A DNA stretch of 64,000 nt from the NCBI GenBank assembly GCA_035771175.1, contig CM069607.1, positions 12,815,001-12,879,000 of the forward strand. The letters run 5' to 3'. The position numbers and the translations under genes were made by a program. Positions 1 through 12,700 of the stretch are shown here, piece by piece (within the stretch, counting starts at the first letter, position 1; the number at the start of each line of letters is the position of its first letter). This DNA is from Paratinospora sagittata (lineage: Eukaryota > Streptophyta > Magnoliopsida > Ranunculales > Menispermaceae). The notes beneath the pieces are model-generated. The model saw only the letters and a program-made list of their open reading frames with translations, was not told where the DNA came from and did not search any database.

Positions 1-16
1 CTCAACCAAAGGAAAG

Positions 17-979
17 TTGGCGATTCTCATTGTATATGTAGATGACATCATCTTAACAGGTGATGATGAAGATGAATTGATCAAGCTCAAAACCCTACTT
101 GCCAAAGAATTTGAAACCAAGGATCTTGGGAGCCTAAAATATTTCCTTGGAATGGAAGTAGCCCGGTCAAGCAAGGGAATCTCAGTGTCACAACGGAAGT
201 ACGTACTAGATCTACTTAAAGAGACGGGAATGCTTGGGTGCAAACCGGCTGAAACACCCAAGGATTCAAGCACTAAAATTGGAGCTAATAAGGACAATAT
301 TCCAATGGACAAAGGAAGATATCAAAGACTTGTTGGGAAGCTGATTTATTTCTCACACACCAAACCTGATATTGGGTTCTCGGTTAGTGTAGTCAGTCAA
401 TTCATGAATGATCCAAATGAAGAGCATATGAAAGTTGTCTATCGGATACTAAGGTATCTTAAAATGACACCAGGTAAAGGCTTGTACTTCAAGAAAAACA
501 CAAGGAAAGACGTTGAAGTGTTTGTTGATGCTGACTGGGCCGGATCAATAACGGACCGAAGGTCAACATCTGGTTATTGTACGTATGTGTGGGGAGTAAC
601 ATGGCGAAGTAAGAAACAACCAGTAGTTTCTCGAAGCAGTGCAGAAGCAGAGTTCAGAGCTATGGCACTCGGAATTTGTGAGGGAATATGGCTGGAAAGA
701 CTAATGAGGGAACTAGAAATCATCACTTCTGAATCAATGAAGGTATTTTGTGACAATCAGTCAGCTATTAACATTGCAAAGAATCCAGTACATCATGACA
801 GGACCAAGCATGTGGAGATAGATCGCCACTTCATAAAGGAGAAGATAGAAAATGGGACAGTTAGTCTACTATACACACCGACAAGTCAGCAAATAGCAGA
901 TATCCTCACTAAAGCTCTACCAAGGAAAAATTTTGAAGATTTGAGTATCAAGTTTAGCTTGATTAACATCTACGCCTAG
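17..979 (+). CDS. Ty1/copia reverse transcriptase-RNase H (C-terminal part of polyprotein)
   Basis: An open frame of 320 codons, cut at the left by the window edge, carries the end of a copia pol polyprotein. The RT catalytic YVDD box is near residues 7-10, followed by the KYFLGMEVA and KPDIGFSV motifs. The RNase H domain shows VDADWAG (about residue 170), SRSSAEAEFRA (about 205) and the conserved KHVEIDRHFI stretch near 265. It stops with TAG just before the polypurine tract and 3' LTR. No frameshift or stop is seen, so this part is undamaged. It lies in the last visible intron of ARP9, antisense to that gene. The true ORF starts left of the window; the ATG at 17 is only an internal methionine. 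Confidence 0.93.
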   Translation: MAILIVYVDDIILTGDDEDELIKLKTLLAKEFETKDLGSLKYFLGMEVARSSKGISVSQRKYVLDLLKETGMLGCKPAETPKDSSTKIGANKDNIPMDKGRYQRLVGKLIYFSHTKPDIGFSVSVVSQFMNDPNEEHMKVVYRILRYLKMTPGKGLYFKKNTRKDVEVFVDADWAGSITDRRSTSGYCTYVWGVTWRSKKQPVVSRSSAEAEFRAMALGICEGIWLERLMRELEIITSESMKVFCDNQSAINIAKNPVHHDRTKHVEIDRHFIKEKIENGTVSLLYTPTSQQIADILTKALPRKNFEDLSIKFSLINIYA

Positions 980-980
980 C

Positions 981-991
981 TTGAGGGGGAG
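981..991 (+). other. Polypurine tract of the copia element
   Basis: The purine-rich run TTGAGGGGGAG lies immediately before the TGTTG start of the 3' LTR. This is the expected place for plus-strand priming. Confidence 0.75.
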
Positions 992-1279
992 TGTTGAAAC
1001 ACCCGATCCCTAATTTTCAGGGATACAGCTGCAGCAATCAGTTTCCTTTACTAGTTGTCTGCATTAATTTAGGAATAAAGAGATTCTGGAAATTCCTAAT
1101 ATCTCTATTAGTTTGTTTCCTATTTTATAGTTTCCTATTTTACTAGTTTCCTGATTTTTAGTAATTAGTATCTTGTTACCAAATATAGTGAAAGGAATGT
1201 TTCTTCCTTCCATTATATATTCAGACTATACAGTGATCATGTAAATATATGAGAATTATTTTCTTCTCTAAATTCAACA
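992..1279 (+). mobile_element. 3' LTR of the copia element
   Basis: This 288-bp segment begins TGTTGAAAC and ends ATTCAACA, giving the TGTTG/CAACA inverted ends typical of Ty1/copia LTRs. It directly follows the polypurine tract. The 5' LTR and target duplication partner are outside the window. The short LTR would suit an Ale/Retrofit-like lineage, which is inference only. Confidence 0.85.
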
Positions 1280-3668
1280 GGAAATAAACAATGAGGACCA
1301 AACCGACTAGTTAATCAAATTATCAATTGAATCTCATGTGTTCACACGTATTGACTTAAATATATGTTTTCATCAATGATTTATATAATGTGCATGAATC
1401 TTATTATTCATCGATTTGAATCCCGATTAGATTTCGATTCACAATTTTGACAACTATGGGTTGTTGAAGGGATTCTTTTTATCCTTGTACCCCAATAATT
1501 AAGCCCCAGATATTATGTTCAGTTGATCAAATGAAACCCACCAACCAATAGATAGGTGGCATTACCACTTTTAATTCAGGCCATTATGTGTTATGTGGCT
1601 TCAACATATCTATGCAGCTCCATCCCGGATTTGTAGGTATCAAGGCAATCAACGAGGTCTCCTGTCTTACTATACATGGTCATCCTTTGTTTCTTAACCT
1701 TTTATGGTAGGAAGTAAACATAATTGATTGGTTAAAACAAGTTTCATTTACTCCAAGAGAACATCCACTTTGGCGTGTCCTTAGTCTTTGGATTGTTATC
1801 TAGTTCAATTATTCACGTAGCAGCTTAACCATGTTGCTGCATTTGTTATCCGTTTTGTTCTTTTATATTTTTTTTGTCTGAAAATAAGTGCGATCCTTTT
1901 TTTCACCTGATCCAAAAAAATTCATTTTAGCACTCAGTATAGTCATCCTTCTTTTCACACAATCAATATCTAAAAGAGGTGAAGTGAAGGGGTACATAAT
2001 AATTTTCTTTCTTTCGTATTACTTATCAATGAGGAACGAAACATGGATTTGTTATGCACAAGCTACCAGCCTAAGAAAGTTCAACCTTCTCAGGTTGAGC
2101 AGCTTTTGACCCACCAACCAAAAAAACCAATAGCCTTGATTAAGCAAACACATGACAAAAGTATTTGCAGGCATAACAACAGCAAGCAGAGCTAGAAAAG
2201 CCAAGTGAGTCCATCAAAGAAAGCCTTTGTGCCTTTTCTTCCCCACAGTGATTCGATTGTTGATCCCTAATATGACATTGGTTACCTGGCCTCTTTCTCC
2301 GTAAGTTACCATGCATGACTTGATTATTTGTTCCACTAAGCAAAGCTCTCTCTATTTGTGTGTGTGTGAATGTGTTCCTAGTCTCCAAGGAGTGGTTCGG
2401 GTTGCCCCACAAGCATTTGGGCAGTTACCAACATAGAGCTTTGGGTATATCCCTAATAGCTCTACTATTGCCAGAGGGTCGACCTCCCTAGGTTCATTGC
2501 TAATGTTGTAACCCTCTGATTCCAGATGACTAGCTCAGCAGGGAGGTATTGAGTGGGGGGATTGCATGGTTGAGCTGCAGCTATTGCTACATATACTTGA
2601 TCTTTCTTTCTTCCAAGTTCTCCATCCAAGATTCTTGTGTTCTTTTATCATTCTTCCTTTACATTGGAGGTGGTCCCACATGGTGGGATCGGCTAGTCTA
2701 TAGATTCATTTCATCACATCCCTAGCTAAGATCAATATCCCTTATGAGCTTTGGGTACTTGTATAATTGCATTCCAAAGACAATGTCAAATGAATTGACC
2801 TAATTTGACTAAGGCCAAAACAAGTTTGTTATGCTTAACTGTTAGGCATGGGAGGACCTTGAAGATCCAAAATTGGTGATGTTGGAGCCTATCCAACACT
2901 TAAATCAGTTGTCCATAGAAAAGAATAGATACTGAACAAAGAGAAAATTGAAGAGATTCTAGGTCCTTCAATGTTTCCTAGAGGGTACCAATGGTTGTAT
3001 ACATTTCCCACATCTGCGAAGAGGTATGGTTATGGATATGACCTCTACACCTGTTTTATAGTTGACCTCTCTTAATGGAGAGAGGCCAGGACTTGCTGGT
3101 AGTTTTCCGGTCTTCCCAAGGTGATCGCATGAAGAGCTAACACATCCTTGCCAACATGTATGCTATTAAATTTTGTATGGCAGCGGGCTTGTGCTTCCCA
3201 CTAGTTTTAGTTTAGTGTACAGAGCTGACTGATGGTGGACAAAAAATATACAAAATTGACCAGTTTAAAAAGTAAATTGAAAAACCAGCTATATAAGATG
3301 TATCAAATATCTACATTATGAGCTGGATCTAACATGTTTCTTAGACAGATTTGGTAATAAATGAAAACTATTTGCACACTAGATATCTAGATGGTTCTTG
3401 TTGCAAATAATTAATAACAGCTTTGGATAGACAGAAAGTGGATTTATGGACAATTTCTATCACTGAGTCGGCAGCATTTATGCAATAAGCAGATACCATG
3501 AATGAATAAACACCAAAACTTAAATAGAAGCAACCAATATCTGAACATAATTGAATTTCCGCAAAAGAGCATGATAAACTGATTCTTGTTGCATGTTTCT
3601 AGGAATGATAAAACAACCATGGGATCTTATATATGATAGCACAGGATACAAACAGGAAACTGACTTAC
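1280..3668. other. Remainder of ARP9 intron 19; no gene seen
   Basis: AT-rich sequence with short unsupported frames only. I searched the minus strand for the expected last ARP9 exon (about 50 codons) and did not find it here. The stretch around 2640-2780 looks like a decayed dispersed repeat, but I cannot name it. Confidence 0.5.
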
Positions 3669-3719
3669 CGAGCCACCTTTCCAAGCTACAAAGATTGGAT
3701 TTGTTCGCAACTGTAACAC
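3669..3719 (-). CDS. ARP9: ARP9 exon 19 (residues 530-546)
   Basis: Acceptor ...CTAATAG, donor GTAAGT. Seventeen whole codons, VLQLRTNPIFVAWKGGS, match the late actin-fold WKGG motif of ARP8/ARP9 proteins. An alternative AG nine bases into the exon would drop three residues; family alignment favours the longer form. Confidence 0.9.
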
Positions 3720-6700
3720 CTATTAGCAGTAAAGTCAGCTCTTCATCAGCCTTTAAAAAGTAATATAAAAAAAATTGGCATCACAGCTTCATAAGAACAC
3801 TATCATACAAGGCTTAACACAAATTAATAAGCTCGCATGAGAAGTTCCTGTGATCAACTTACACAAAAAGATGTACTTATTAATCCACGGAATTTCATGT
3901 TTGAGACTTGTAAAAAACAAAAAAAGAAAGCACATATTAAGTTGATCTTCAAATGACAGAAACCTCATTGAAGGCCTGAAGCCATTTCTTTTCCTAAGTT
4001 GGATGCCCTATTTAATGCTACTCTAAGAATAATTTCTACGCCCATCATATGATTTCACCTATGGTAGCAGTCTGAAATTTCCCTCCTTTTTTCCCTTGTT
4101 TTATGCTGCAGTGGCCCAGATTGTGCTTAATGGATCTTCTCCCATCAATGTTAGATATTTTTCCTTGATACTCAGTGTTTTTCTTCTTCTTTGCATGTTA
4201 TGGTATATGCTACAAAAAACAGTCCCAATTGCATCACATCCTAGTTGAGTGGGTATTAGTAACACTAACCAAATAGTGAAGTCTTTCAGGGCATTTCTTA
4301 AATACCTCTCATACAGAACATTATTTTTACCTACTCTGACGGTGCCTGGGACATAGATATGCAAACTCCGTTAACGCAATCATCAATCTCAGCAAGTGAA
4401 CTAGGTTTTGGTATTCCTTCTCGAGCTTCTATTTCTTCCATTAAAGGAGATTCAGGAAAAGAAGGAATCTTAGACAAGAGGAGAGTCAGGTTATGGGTTT
4501 CTGATCTCATGTTTCACAATCTCCTTTGTTTTAGTAGAGCATACTTCATATGACATACTGACACGACTTTATGGTTTCAATATTGTAAATTCATCTATTT
4601 GAATCTATAATATAATCTGATATCTGTGTCAACAGAAAAGCATTGAATTTTATTCCAAACTCCATGCTTTAATATACAAGAACCCAGTGTATTTGTTCAG
4701 AACATTTCTGTTTTTACCAAAAATTTGATGAAAAAGCTGCATTTCCATCTTTTTTAGGAAAGGACATTACCTCCACAAGAAATAAAACTATTTATTATTT
4801 CATTCAACAATTTAAAAAGCATATGTAAAGATTCATTTATCCTATGACCGTACAACTCAAATTTAATGTAAAGAATCATATATGGTACTTGGAAAGGTAT
4901 GAGATGGATGCATTCATGAAGAGTAATGTTAAATAGTTACCATAAAACAATTTTGGTGAAACAGAATTCTAACATACAAGAACCAGAACTAAACTGATTA
5001 CTGAATACAACTTTGCTTATGTAACAGAGAAACAGACCAAACTGGTAGAGATGAGAAGCTAGTATGCAAGTTTACAATGTGAAACAGAACGCAGTGCATA
5101 GTAAAAATCTAACCTCAACAGTGTCAATGGCTTCATTTGAAGGAATAGCATGAAGAACCCTGCATCAGAACAAATTAAAATGGCTTACATAGACCTTTGA
5201 AAATACTTTATTCTGAAGCTACTTTCTACACACTTCACAATAGGTCTGCTTTGGGTTGGTAGGATGAATAGAAAAGGAACTGATTAATGGCTTGAGGAAT
5301 GGGAAGCAAACAACAATAATTTCTCAAGAATGATAACATGGTGCAAATAAAATGTGGTCCATAAAAAGTTAGTCCAAGGAATTAAGTGGTATCATGTTAA
5401 ATATAGACATGAATTTCTAGAACATGTACTGCAAAACTTTACTGAAACTCATTTACCAGGAAGCGAAGACAAACAAATGCTGGGCAAAGCATCCAAAATG
5501 ATCAAATACAATTCTAAGCAACTAGTCATGAAAAATTTACAACTTAGTTTCCTTTGCTGATGACAGAGACAAATTGGTTTGCTTCAGCAGGGAGAATCAT
5601 GATTAAATATATCATTCCTAGAGCTAGAAAGAGACAACTTTTAAATTTTTAATTGCAAAGGGCAAAACAGAAGTAAACCTGTCCTCCACAGCTGCAACAA
5701 GACCACCAGTCAAAGCAACTCCACCAATCTGCACATTATATTGTTATCTGAGCAAGATATAAATTTAAAGCAGAATGTATCTGAGACTGTAAAAATCACT
5801 AACCAGTTGAATGCTACAAAATAATTTTCTCTGGAGGTCTATACGCCCTGCAAATTTCAAATAATACATTTCAATTCATATTATATTAAAGTCTCTTACC
5901 AAAGAGAAGAAAAGAAAGGAAACTAAAACCTGTATCATACAAGAGAAGAACTATGAGTATGAACCTGTTGAAAGTATGCTACTGGTAATTGCCTCTGCAA
6001 GACCAAGGTTGTCTTCCTTCTTCAGTTTAGTCGGCAAAACCGGATAGTTTTCCCACATAGATAGCCCACCATTGATACCAGGAAAAAGGCCATCTGACAA
6101 TTCAGTTCTTCTAGAAAATTCCATATGCCATGCATCTTCCAGCATATCCTCATAGTCATGAAACCTGGTAACATAAGAGAACCATAAAGATTGAGTAGTA
6201 CAAATGAATAACAGAATAAACAAATAAAAGGATATCGAAATTGGCCTGTTCAGTTGACATGAAAGTAATATGGGAATGAAAAGAACAAAAAAAAAAAAGC
6301 TAACCAGGAACGTGGTGGTGGAGGGTATTGATCAGGAACTAAAAGCAGAGGGTAGAACAAACCCATGGGAGGAACCTGAAACAATTAACACTCAGTGGCA
6401 TAGTGAACCCAATAATATAATATTTCATTTTCAAACAAATACCAAAACCAATTGTCCATATGTTTCTTCAGTTATGTATTGACCCTTCTTGCAGATAATC
6501 AGCTTAGCTTGTTCAAAATAGGAGGGTATTATGCACGGTTGGTTGGTAGATAACAACCTATATAGCTTCTTTCACTTTATCTTTATGATATTAATGCATC
6601 TCAAGGAGCCTCACATCATAATGCTAATAGCACCTCAAAACTTCTACACTTATAACGACAATGGGATAAGAAGCAAATCTTGATCTAAAGCCCTAAAAAT

Positions 6701-9700
6701 CTTTGTTGTGGAGAAGAGCAAAATCTGTGGGATTTATTTCCTTTAAGGAAAGATGATAATTTTAGTAGTTGTTTTATTTAGCAGTTACTAAAATTGTAAT
6801 TATTGCTATATATGTGCATAGCCCTGTATGTCTATATATATGGTGTCCCTCCATTAAGACATCATTAAGAATAAGAAAATATCCCCTCTTCTCCCGTGGG
6901 CCATAGAGCCGAACCACGTTACATCTTTGTGTCTTTCATTATTTTATTTTTACCACATGTTATCAGAGCTTTAAGCTCGTACAACTAAGAATTTTTTTTT
7001 TCTTCCGACCTTCATAGTCAGAATTGTTTTATTTTGGCCTTCATTGCCAGAACCTTCCTCGTTGGCCTTCATCGCCATTAATTGTGTGGTTGATTGGTGT
7101 GTTCGTCTTCATCACCGCTACTGTATCACCATCGGCTACTGCGTCTTCCTCATCGGCACTGCTGATATCCTCATCGTCGCCGACACCTTCGTCTCCATCA
7201 CTGCTATGTTTCAGCCGCCGCTGCTCGAACCCACCATTGCTGACCTTTGACGTTTCTACTGATCTTCGTCGTCTCTCGCGCATCACTGCATCTCTTTGAT
7301 CTTCATTGTCTCCGTCGCCGTCGTCGACTGTGCGTCTTCATAGACGCTACTACTATTGATCGCACATCGTCGTCGTCGTCGCCGTCCATTAGATCACCAT
7401 CTTGATCACACATCGTCATCGTTGTCTGTGCGTCTTCTATTGGATCGCACTTCTTCCTCTTCTTCTTTTTCTTTTGTCTCTTCCGTCGCCATCTGTTGTT
7501 ACTGTCTGCAACTAACCCTTCATCTTCTTTTTTATTTTTCTTTCTTTTCGTCCTTTTCTTATTTTATTTTATCTGCAACTGCACCTTAAAAAAAAATGTC
7601 GGTTACTTCTGAAACAGTGCAAACTGAAGAAGCAGTTGACCAAACGGAGAAAGGGGAACTACCAAACATTCAGGCAGCATATAGACTTGATGAAAAGAAT
7701 TATTTGAACTGGCCTCAGCTGGTGCGTCCCTTTTTAAAGGGCAAGGGGAAATTGAGTCATCTTTTGGGCACTGGACCTACACCTGGAGATCCTAAGTTTA
7801 TAGTGTGGGATAACGAAGATGCTTCTATAATGGCGTGGCAATAGAATTCAATGACGCCAACCATTAGTGATGCATGCATGATTCTGACTACCGCCAAAGA
7901 CATTTGGGATGCCGTTCATCAGACATACTCTAAGGCCCATGATGCAACCCAGGTGTATGAGATCAAAGTGAAAGTTGAAACAACAAAACAAGGCAACATG
8001 ACGGTCACCGAATATGCCAATGTATTGAAGAATCTCTGGCAGGAACTTGACCATTATAGGTGTATTGAGACTAAATGCCCTGCAGATGATGTAGTTTTAA
8101 AGAACTATATTGAGAAGGATCGGGTCTATGACTTCTTGGCTGGACTCAATGCAGAGTTTGATCAAGTGAGAGTTCAGACTCTCAGCAAAGAGTTGCCAAC
8201 TCTGAATGAGACTATCTCTGTTGTCTGGACTGAAGAAAGCAGAAGAAGTGTTATGCTCACACCTCAGAAGATGGAAGACTCAGCTATGGTTGCCAATCGG
8301 GGAAATGATCAAAAGACACACACTCCGCGCGCTAAATCATCAAAGGTCCCAAATCGAGACAATAGGGACAATTTATGGTGTACTTATTGTTAGAAGGCGA
8401 GACATACCAGGGAGAAGTGTTGAAAACTTCATGGCAAGCCTCAACTTCCAGTAAAGAATGGGGCTACAAAGGAGGACAGCAGAAAACCAGTGGACAAGCG
8501 CATCTGTCTACTGAACAAACAACTGTAGACTCTCCGGTGCCAGCAGGATTCAGCCAAGATGACATCAAAAGATTGAAATCTTTGCTTGGCACACTGGACA
8601 AACCCTCAGGTGTTCATTGGCACATTCACGTAACTTTCCTATTTCTATTGGATATAACGTCTCGGATAAGTCTTTTGCTAACTCTTAGGTTATAGATTTT
8701 GGTGCTACTGATCACATGACCAATTCTCCCAATATATTTTATACCTACAACCCCTGTCCTAGTAGTTGGAAAATAGCCACAGTTGATGGATCTTTAACCA
8801 CAGTTGCTGGTATAGGTGATGTTCACATCAATCCCACCCTTACACTCAGAAATGTTCTTCATGTTCCTAAACTATCTACTAATCTTATCTCTATTCAAAA
8901 ACTCTAAGTTGTAATGTAACCTTCTTCCCTGCTTACTGTGCATTTCAGGACCAGGATTTGGGGACGATAATTGAACGTGCTAAGGAACAGGACGGGCTGT
9001 ATTACCTTGAGACAACAGTACATCCTATCAAGAGTAACACTTCATTTCTCTCTGAGCACAAGTTTTCCAATAACGAAAAGCTATGGCTTCATCATCGCCG
9101 CCTTGGCCATCCTTCTTTTCGAACCCTTAAAATCATGTTTCCTTTTTTGTTTAAGTCTCTCAATGTTGAAGATTTTCATTGTGAAGTGTGTGACCTAGCA
9201 AAACACAAGCGTATATCTTTTCCACTTAGTAATGAAAGAAGTTCAGATCTTTTTGATCTCATTCATAGTGATATTTGGGGTCCTTCTCCAATACCTAATG
9301 TTTCGGGAGCATGATGGTTTGTGTCCTTCATTGATGATTGTACTAGAGTCTCGTGGATATTCTTACTGAAACAAAAATCCGATGTGAGCTTTGTTCTTCC
9401 TACCTTCCATAACATGATACACACCCAGTTTGGTGCAAAAATCAAGAGATTTCTATCTGACAATGCTAGAGACTATTTTAATCAAACATTGACCAATTAC
9501 TTCCAAAACGAGGGGATCCTTCATGAATCATCCTGTGTTCACACCCCACAACAAAATGGAGTTGCTGAAATAAAAAACGGCCACCTGCTTGATACAACCC
9601 GAGCCTTTTTATTTCAGAATACTATGCCTAAGTCCTATTGGGGGGAAGCTGTCCTTACTGCAACACACCTTATTAACCGCCTACCATCCCGGACCCTTGG

Positions 9701-12700
9701 CTTCAATTCTCAGAATAACCTCTTGATCAATGTTGATACCAGCCACATGGCTTTTGGCCATGTTAACATTCAACTCAGAAACCAGACAAAAACGCCGCAA
9801 CACCTTCATTTCCTTATCAACATTATTCACATCACCTTCAAGAAAGAATAAGGTATCATCAGCGAACAAAAGGTGGGACACCATCACCCTTTCTTTACTA
9901 ACTTGGAAACCCTTGATAGAGGAATTCAAACAAGCCTTGGACAACATTCTGCTTAAAACATCAGCCACTAGAGTGAAAAGAAACGGGGACAAGGGATCGC
10001 CTTGTCTCAGACCTCTATGAGCATTGAACTTCCTTGTCGCCTTGCCATTGATAATAATAGAAAACGTTACTGGATTCAAGCATCCCCCAATCCATCTTTG
10101 CCATCTGCACCCAAAGTTCTTCATCCTCATAACATAATCAAGGAAGGCCCAATCCACCGAATCATAGGCTTTTTCAAAATCAGCCTTGAAAATCACTCCC
10201 CGTCATTTTCGAACTCTGTAATCTTCAACAGCTTCATTAGCTATCAAAATAGCGTCAAGAATTTGTCAATCTCTAACAAAAGCAAATTGAGTGTCCTCGA
10301 TGGTGTTATGAAAGACATCAAGAAGCCTCAAAGATAGGGTCTTAGAGATGATTTTATAGAGACTTGTAACTAAACTTATAGGCCTGTAAGCGCTTGGATG
10401 CCAAGAGTATCTCTTTTTAGGAATAAGACAAATGAATGTTTCATTAGTCTTGATATTGATCACACCATTCCTATGGAACTCATTCATCACCTTCATCACG
10501 TCATCTTTAAGAACCTCCCAAAAAGATTGGTAGAAAGCCATCGTGAAACCATCCAGGCCGAGAGCCTTGTTACCATTGCAACTGAAGACAGCTCTACGCA
10601 CCTCATCAACCTCAAAAGGCTTTTCCAACCAGAACGCATCATCATCACATAATTGGTTCCAATTGATGTCAACACAATCAATCGGTTCACACCTTCTCGA
10701 AGAAAACATCTTAGAGAAATGATTAAAAAAAAAACCTCTTCAATATCATGAGCTTCCTCCACCAACAAACCATCATCCCTCTCCACCTTAGAAATAATAG
10801 ATTTGGCTCCTCTATTGGTAAGGAGATTGTGAAAAAAATTTGTATTGACATCCCTCTCTTTAATCCATTGAATTTTAGCACGTTGACCAAACAAGCGTGC
10901 TTCAATAACACAGAGATCAATTAACTCAATTTTCGCCTTCAGCCTGATCTCGACCCACTCAGAAGTCAATTCATTATGACCTTCCGGGAAATCCAGACAT
11001 CCAATTAGATCCTCAAGATCCTTTTTCTTTGAAGCCACCGAACCAAAGACATTAGCATTCCATGCCCTAAGGCATTTTTTTGAACTCAATCAACTTAAGC
11101 ATGAACCTGTGGCCTTCTTAGCCAAAAGCATGAACCTCACCCCACCATTTCCTAATTAACCCGCGAAAGTCATGATGGTACATCCACGCATTCTCAAATT
11201 TGAAAGGAGAAGGACCCCAACGAAGAGAGGCAGAATCCAAAACAATAGAGCAATGATCCGAGACAACCCGAGGGAGGGTTTCCTGTCTACAACCTGGGGA
11301 AAAAGACCTCCCAGCCTGAAGAGAAAAGAAATCTGTCTAATCTGCAGCAGATAGGGTGAGCTCAAAAATTTGACCATGTAACCCGCACATTTAAAAGCAG
11401 AGCATCTCTCAGATTAAGTTCATCGATCAGCATGTCGGACAACTGCATACTAGTAGTTAATCTTAGACTGCTAATATTCTCCCCAACATTCCTGATAGTA
11501 TTAAAGTCTCCCCCCAAACACCATCTATCCCCACAGAGCACACTGAGCCCGGCAATCTCATCCCAAAACCAAGCCCTATCAACATAGCCACAAGGACCAT
11601 AGATATCAGAAAGCCACCAATCATTGTTATCCTCACCTCTAATATGGATAGAAACCGAGTGATCACCAATGATACAATCCCCTACATTAACTGCTCTGGA
11701 GTCCCACGCAATAATGATACCCCCTGCTGACCCATTGGCTGGTAATGCAGTCCAGCCCTTGAATCTGGAGCCCCACAGCTGAGAAATGATGCCTCGGTCC
11801 ACCGCCTCTTTTTGTTTCCTGTAATATCACGATGTCAAGTTTAACTCTACCCAAAGTTCTCTTAATTATACATCTTTTTCTGCTAGACCCGCACCCTCTT
11901 ATGTTCCAAGAAACAATCTTCATTTTTTAACTCCACTCTTCCTTTTTGAAGCTTTAACATTGAGGGCAAGCTCCTTCAAAGTAATCTCGCCATCTGACAG
12001 TTGCTTTCTATCCATCTCATCGTTATGTTTCTAATGAATCATGGACTGAGACTCATGATCATAACCTACCAGTTGCACCTTTGATCCACTAGGATCACCA
12101 GCATCATCGTCCTGAACATCAAAACCATTCCTATTCGGAGCGCTCATCTCCGTGGTGGCCTTTAGGCAAGCAACCTGAGACGTACCACCGTCTTGTATGG
12201 GCATAGGTAAGTCACTATCACTAATTTGGGAGCACCGAAGATAGCAAGGATTGGGAGGTGGTAAGTTGGGACTAGCTATCGGATTTGGATTAGGGATGTT
12301 GGAGTAAGATTCTGGGTTTGGGGTACCGACCAAATGTTTGGAACTACAAGGAACATGCGAAGCAATAGAGGAAAGCTTGCAAGCACCATCTAAAATAAAA
12401 TGAGAGGGATGTACCTGGGCTCCCGCATTCACATGACATAGGTGGCCCTCCTCGCCACAAGCATAAAATCTCATCAATTGCAGAAAAAAGAGATCGTTGA
12501 GGCTCAAGTACAAGCGTTTCCTCAAGTTGTGAGGTCTAAGTATCAAGACTTAAGCATCACAAGCACTTTCAGTAAGTTTAACCCTCAAGAATAGAAAGGT
12601 GGCTTACGAGTTACAACTCAAGGCTTAAAAGTTCAGAATACATGGTAAAACAAAATCTCAAAGATTGATTTTATTTATATTTATGGTTTCCTTCTCCATG

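Noticed and set aside
2140..2412. 90-codon minus-strand frame
   Set aside because: No family resemblance and no splice sites that would connect it to ARP9.
5951..6223. 90-codon minus-strand frame as a separate gene
   Set aside because: It is ARP9 exon 15 with read-through into both flanking introns.
7024..7589. Several overlapping Ser- or Arg-rich frames on both strands
   Set aside because: They come from TCG/CGT triplet-rich leader sequence of the copia element and contain no domain.
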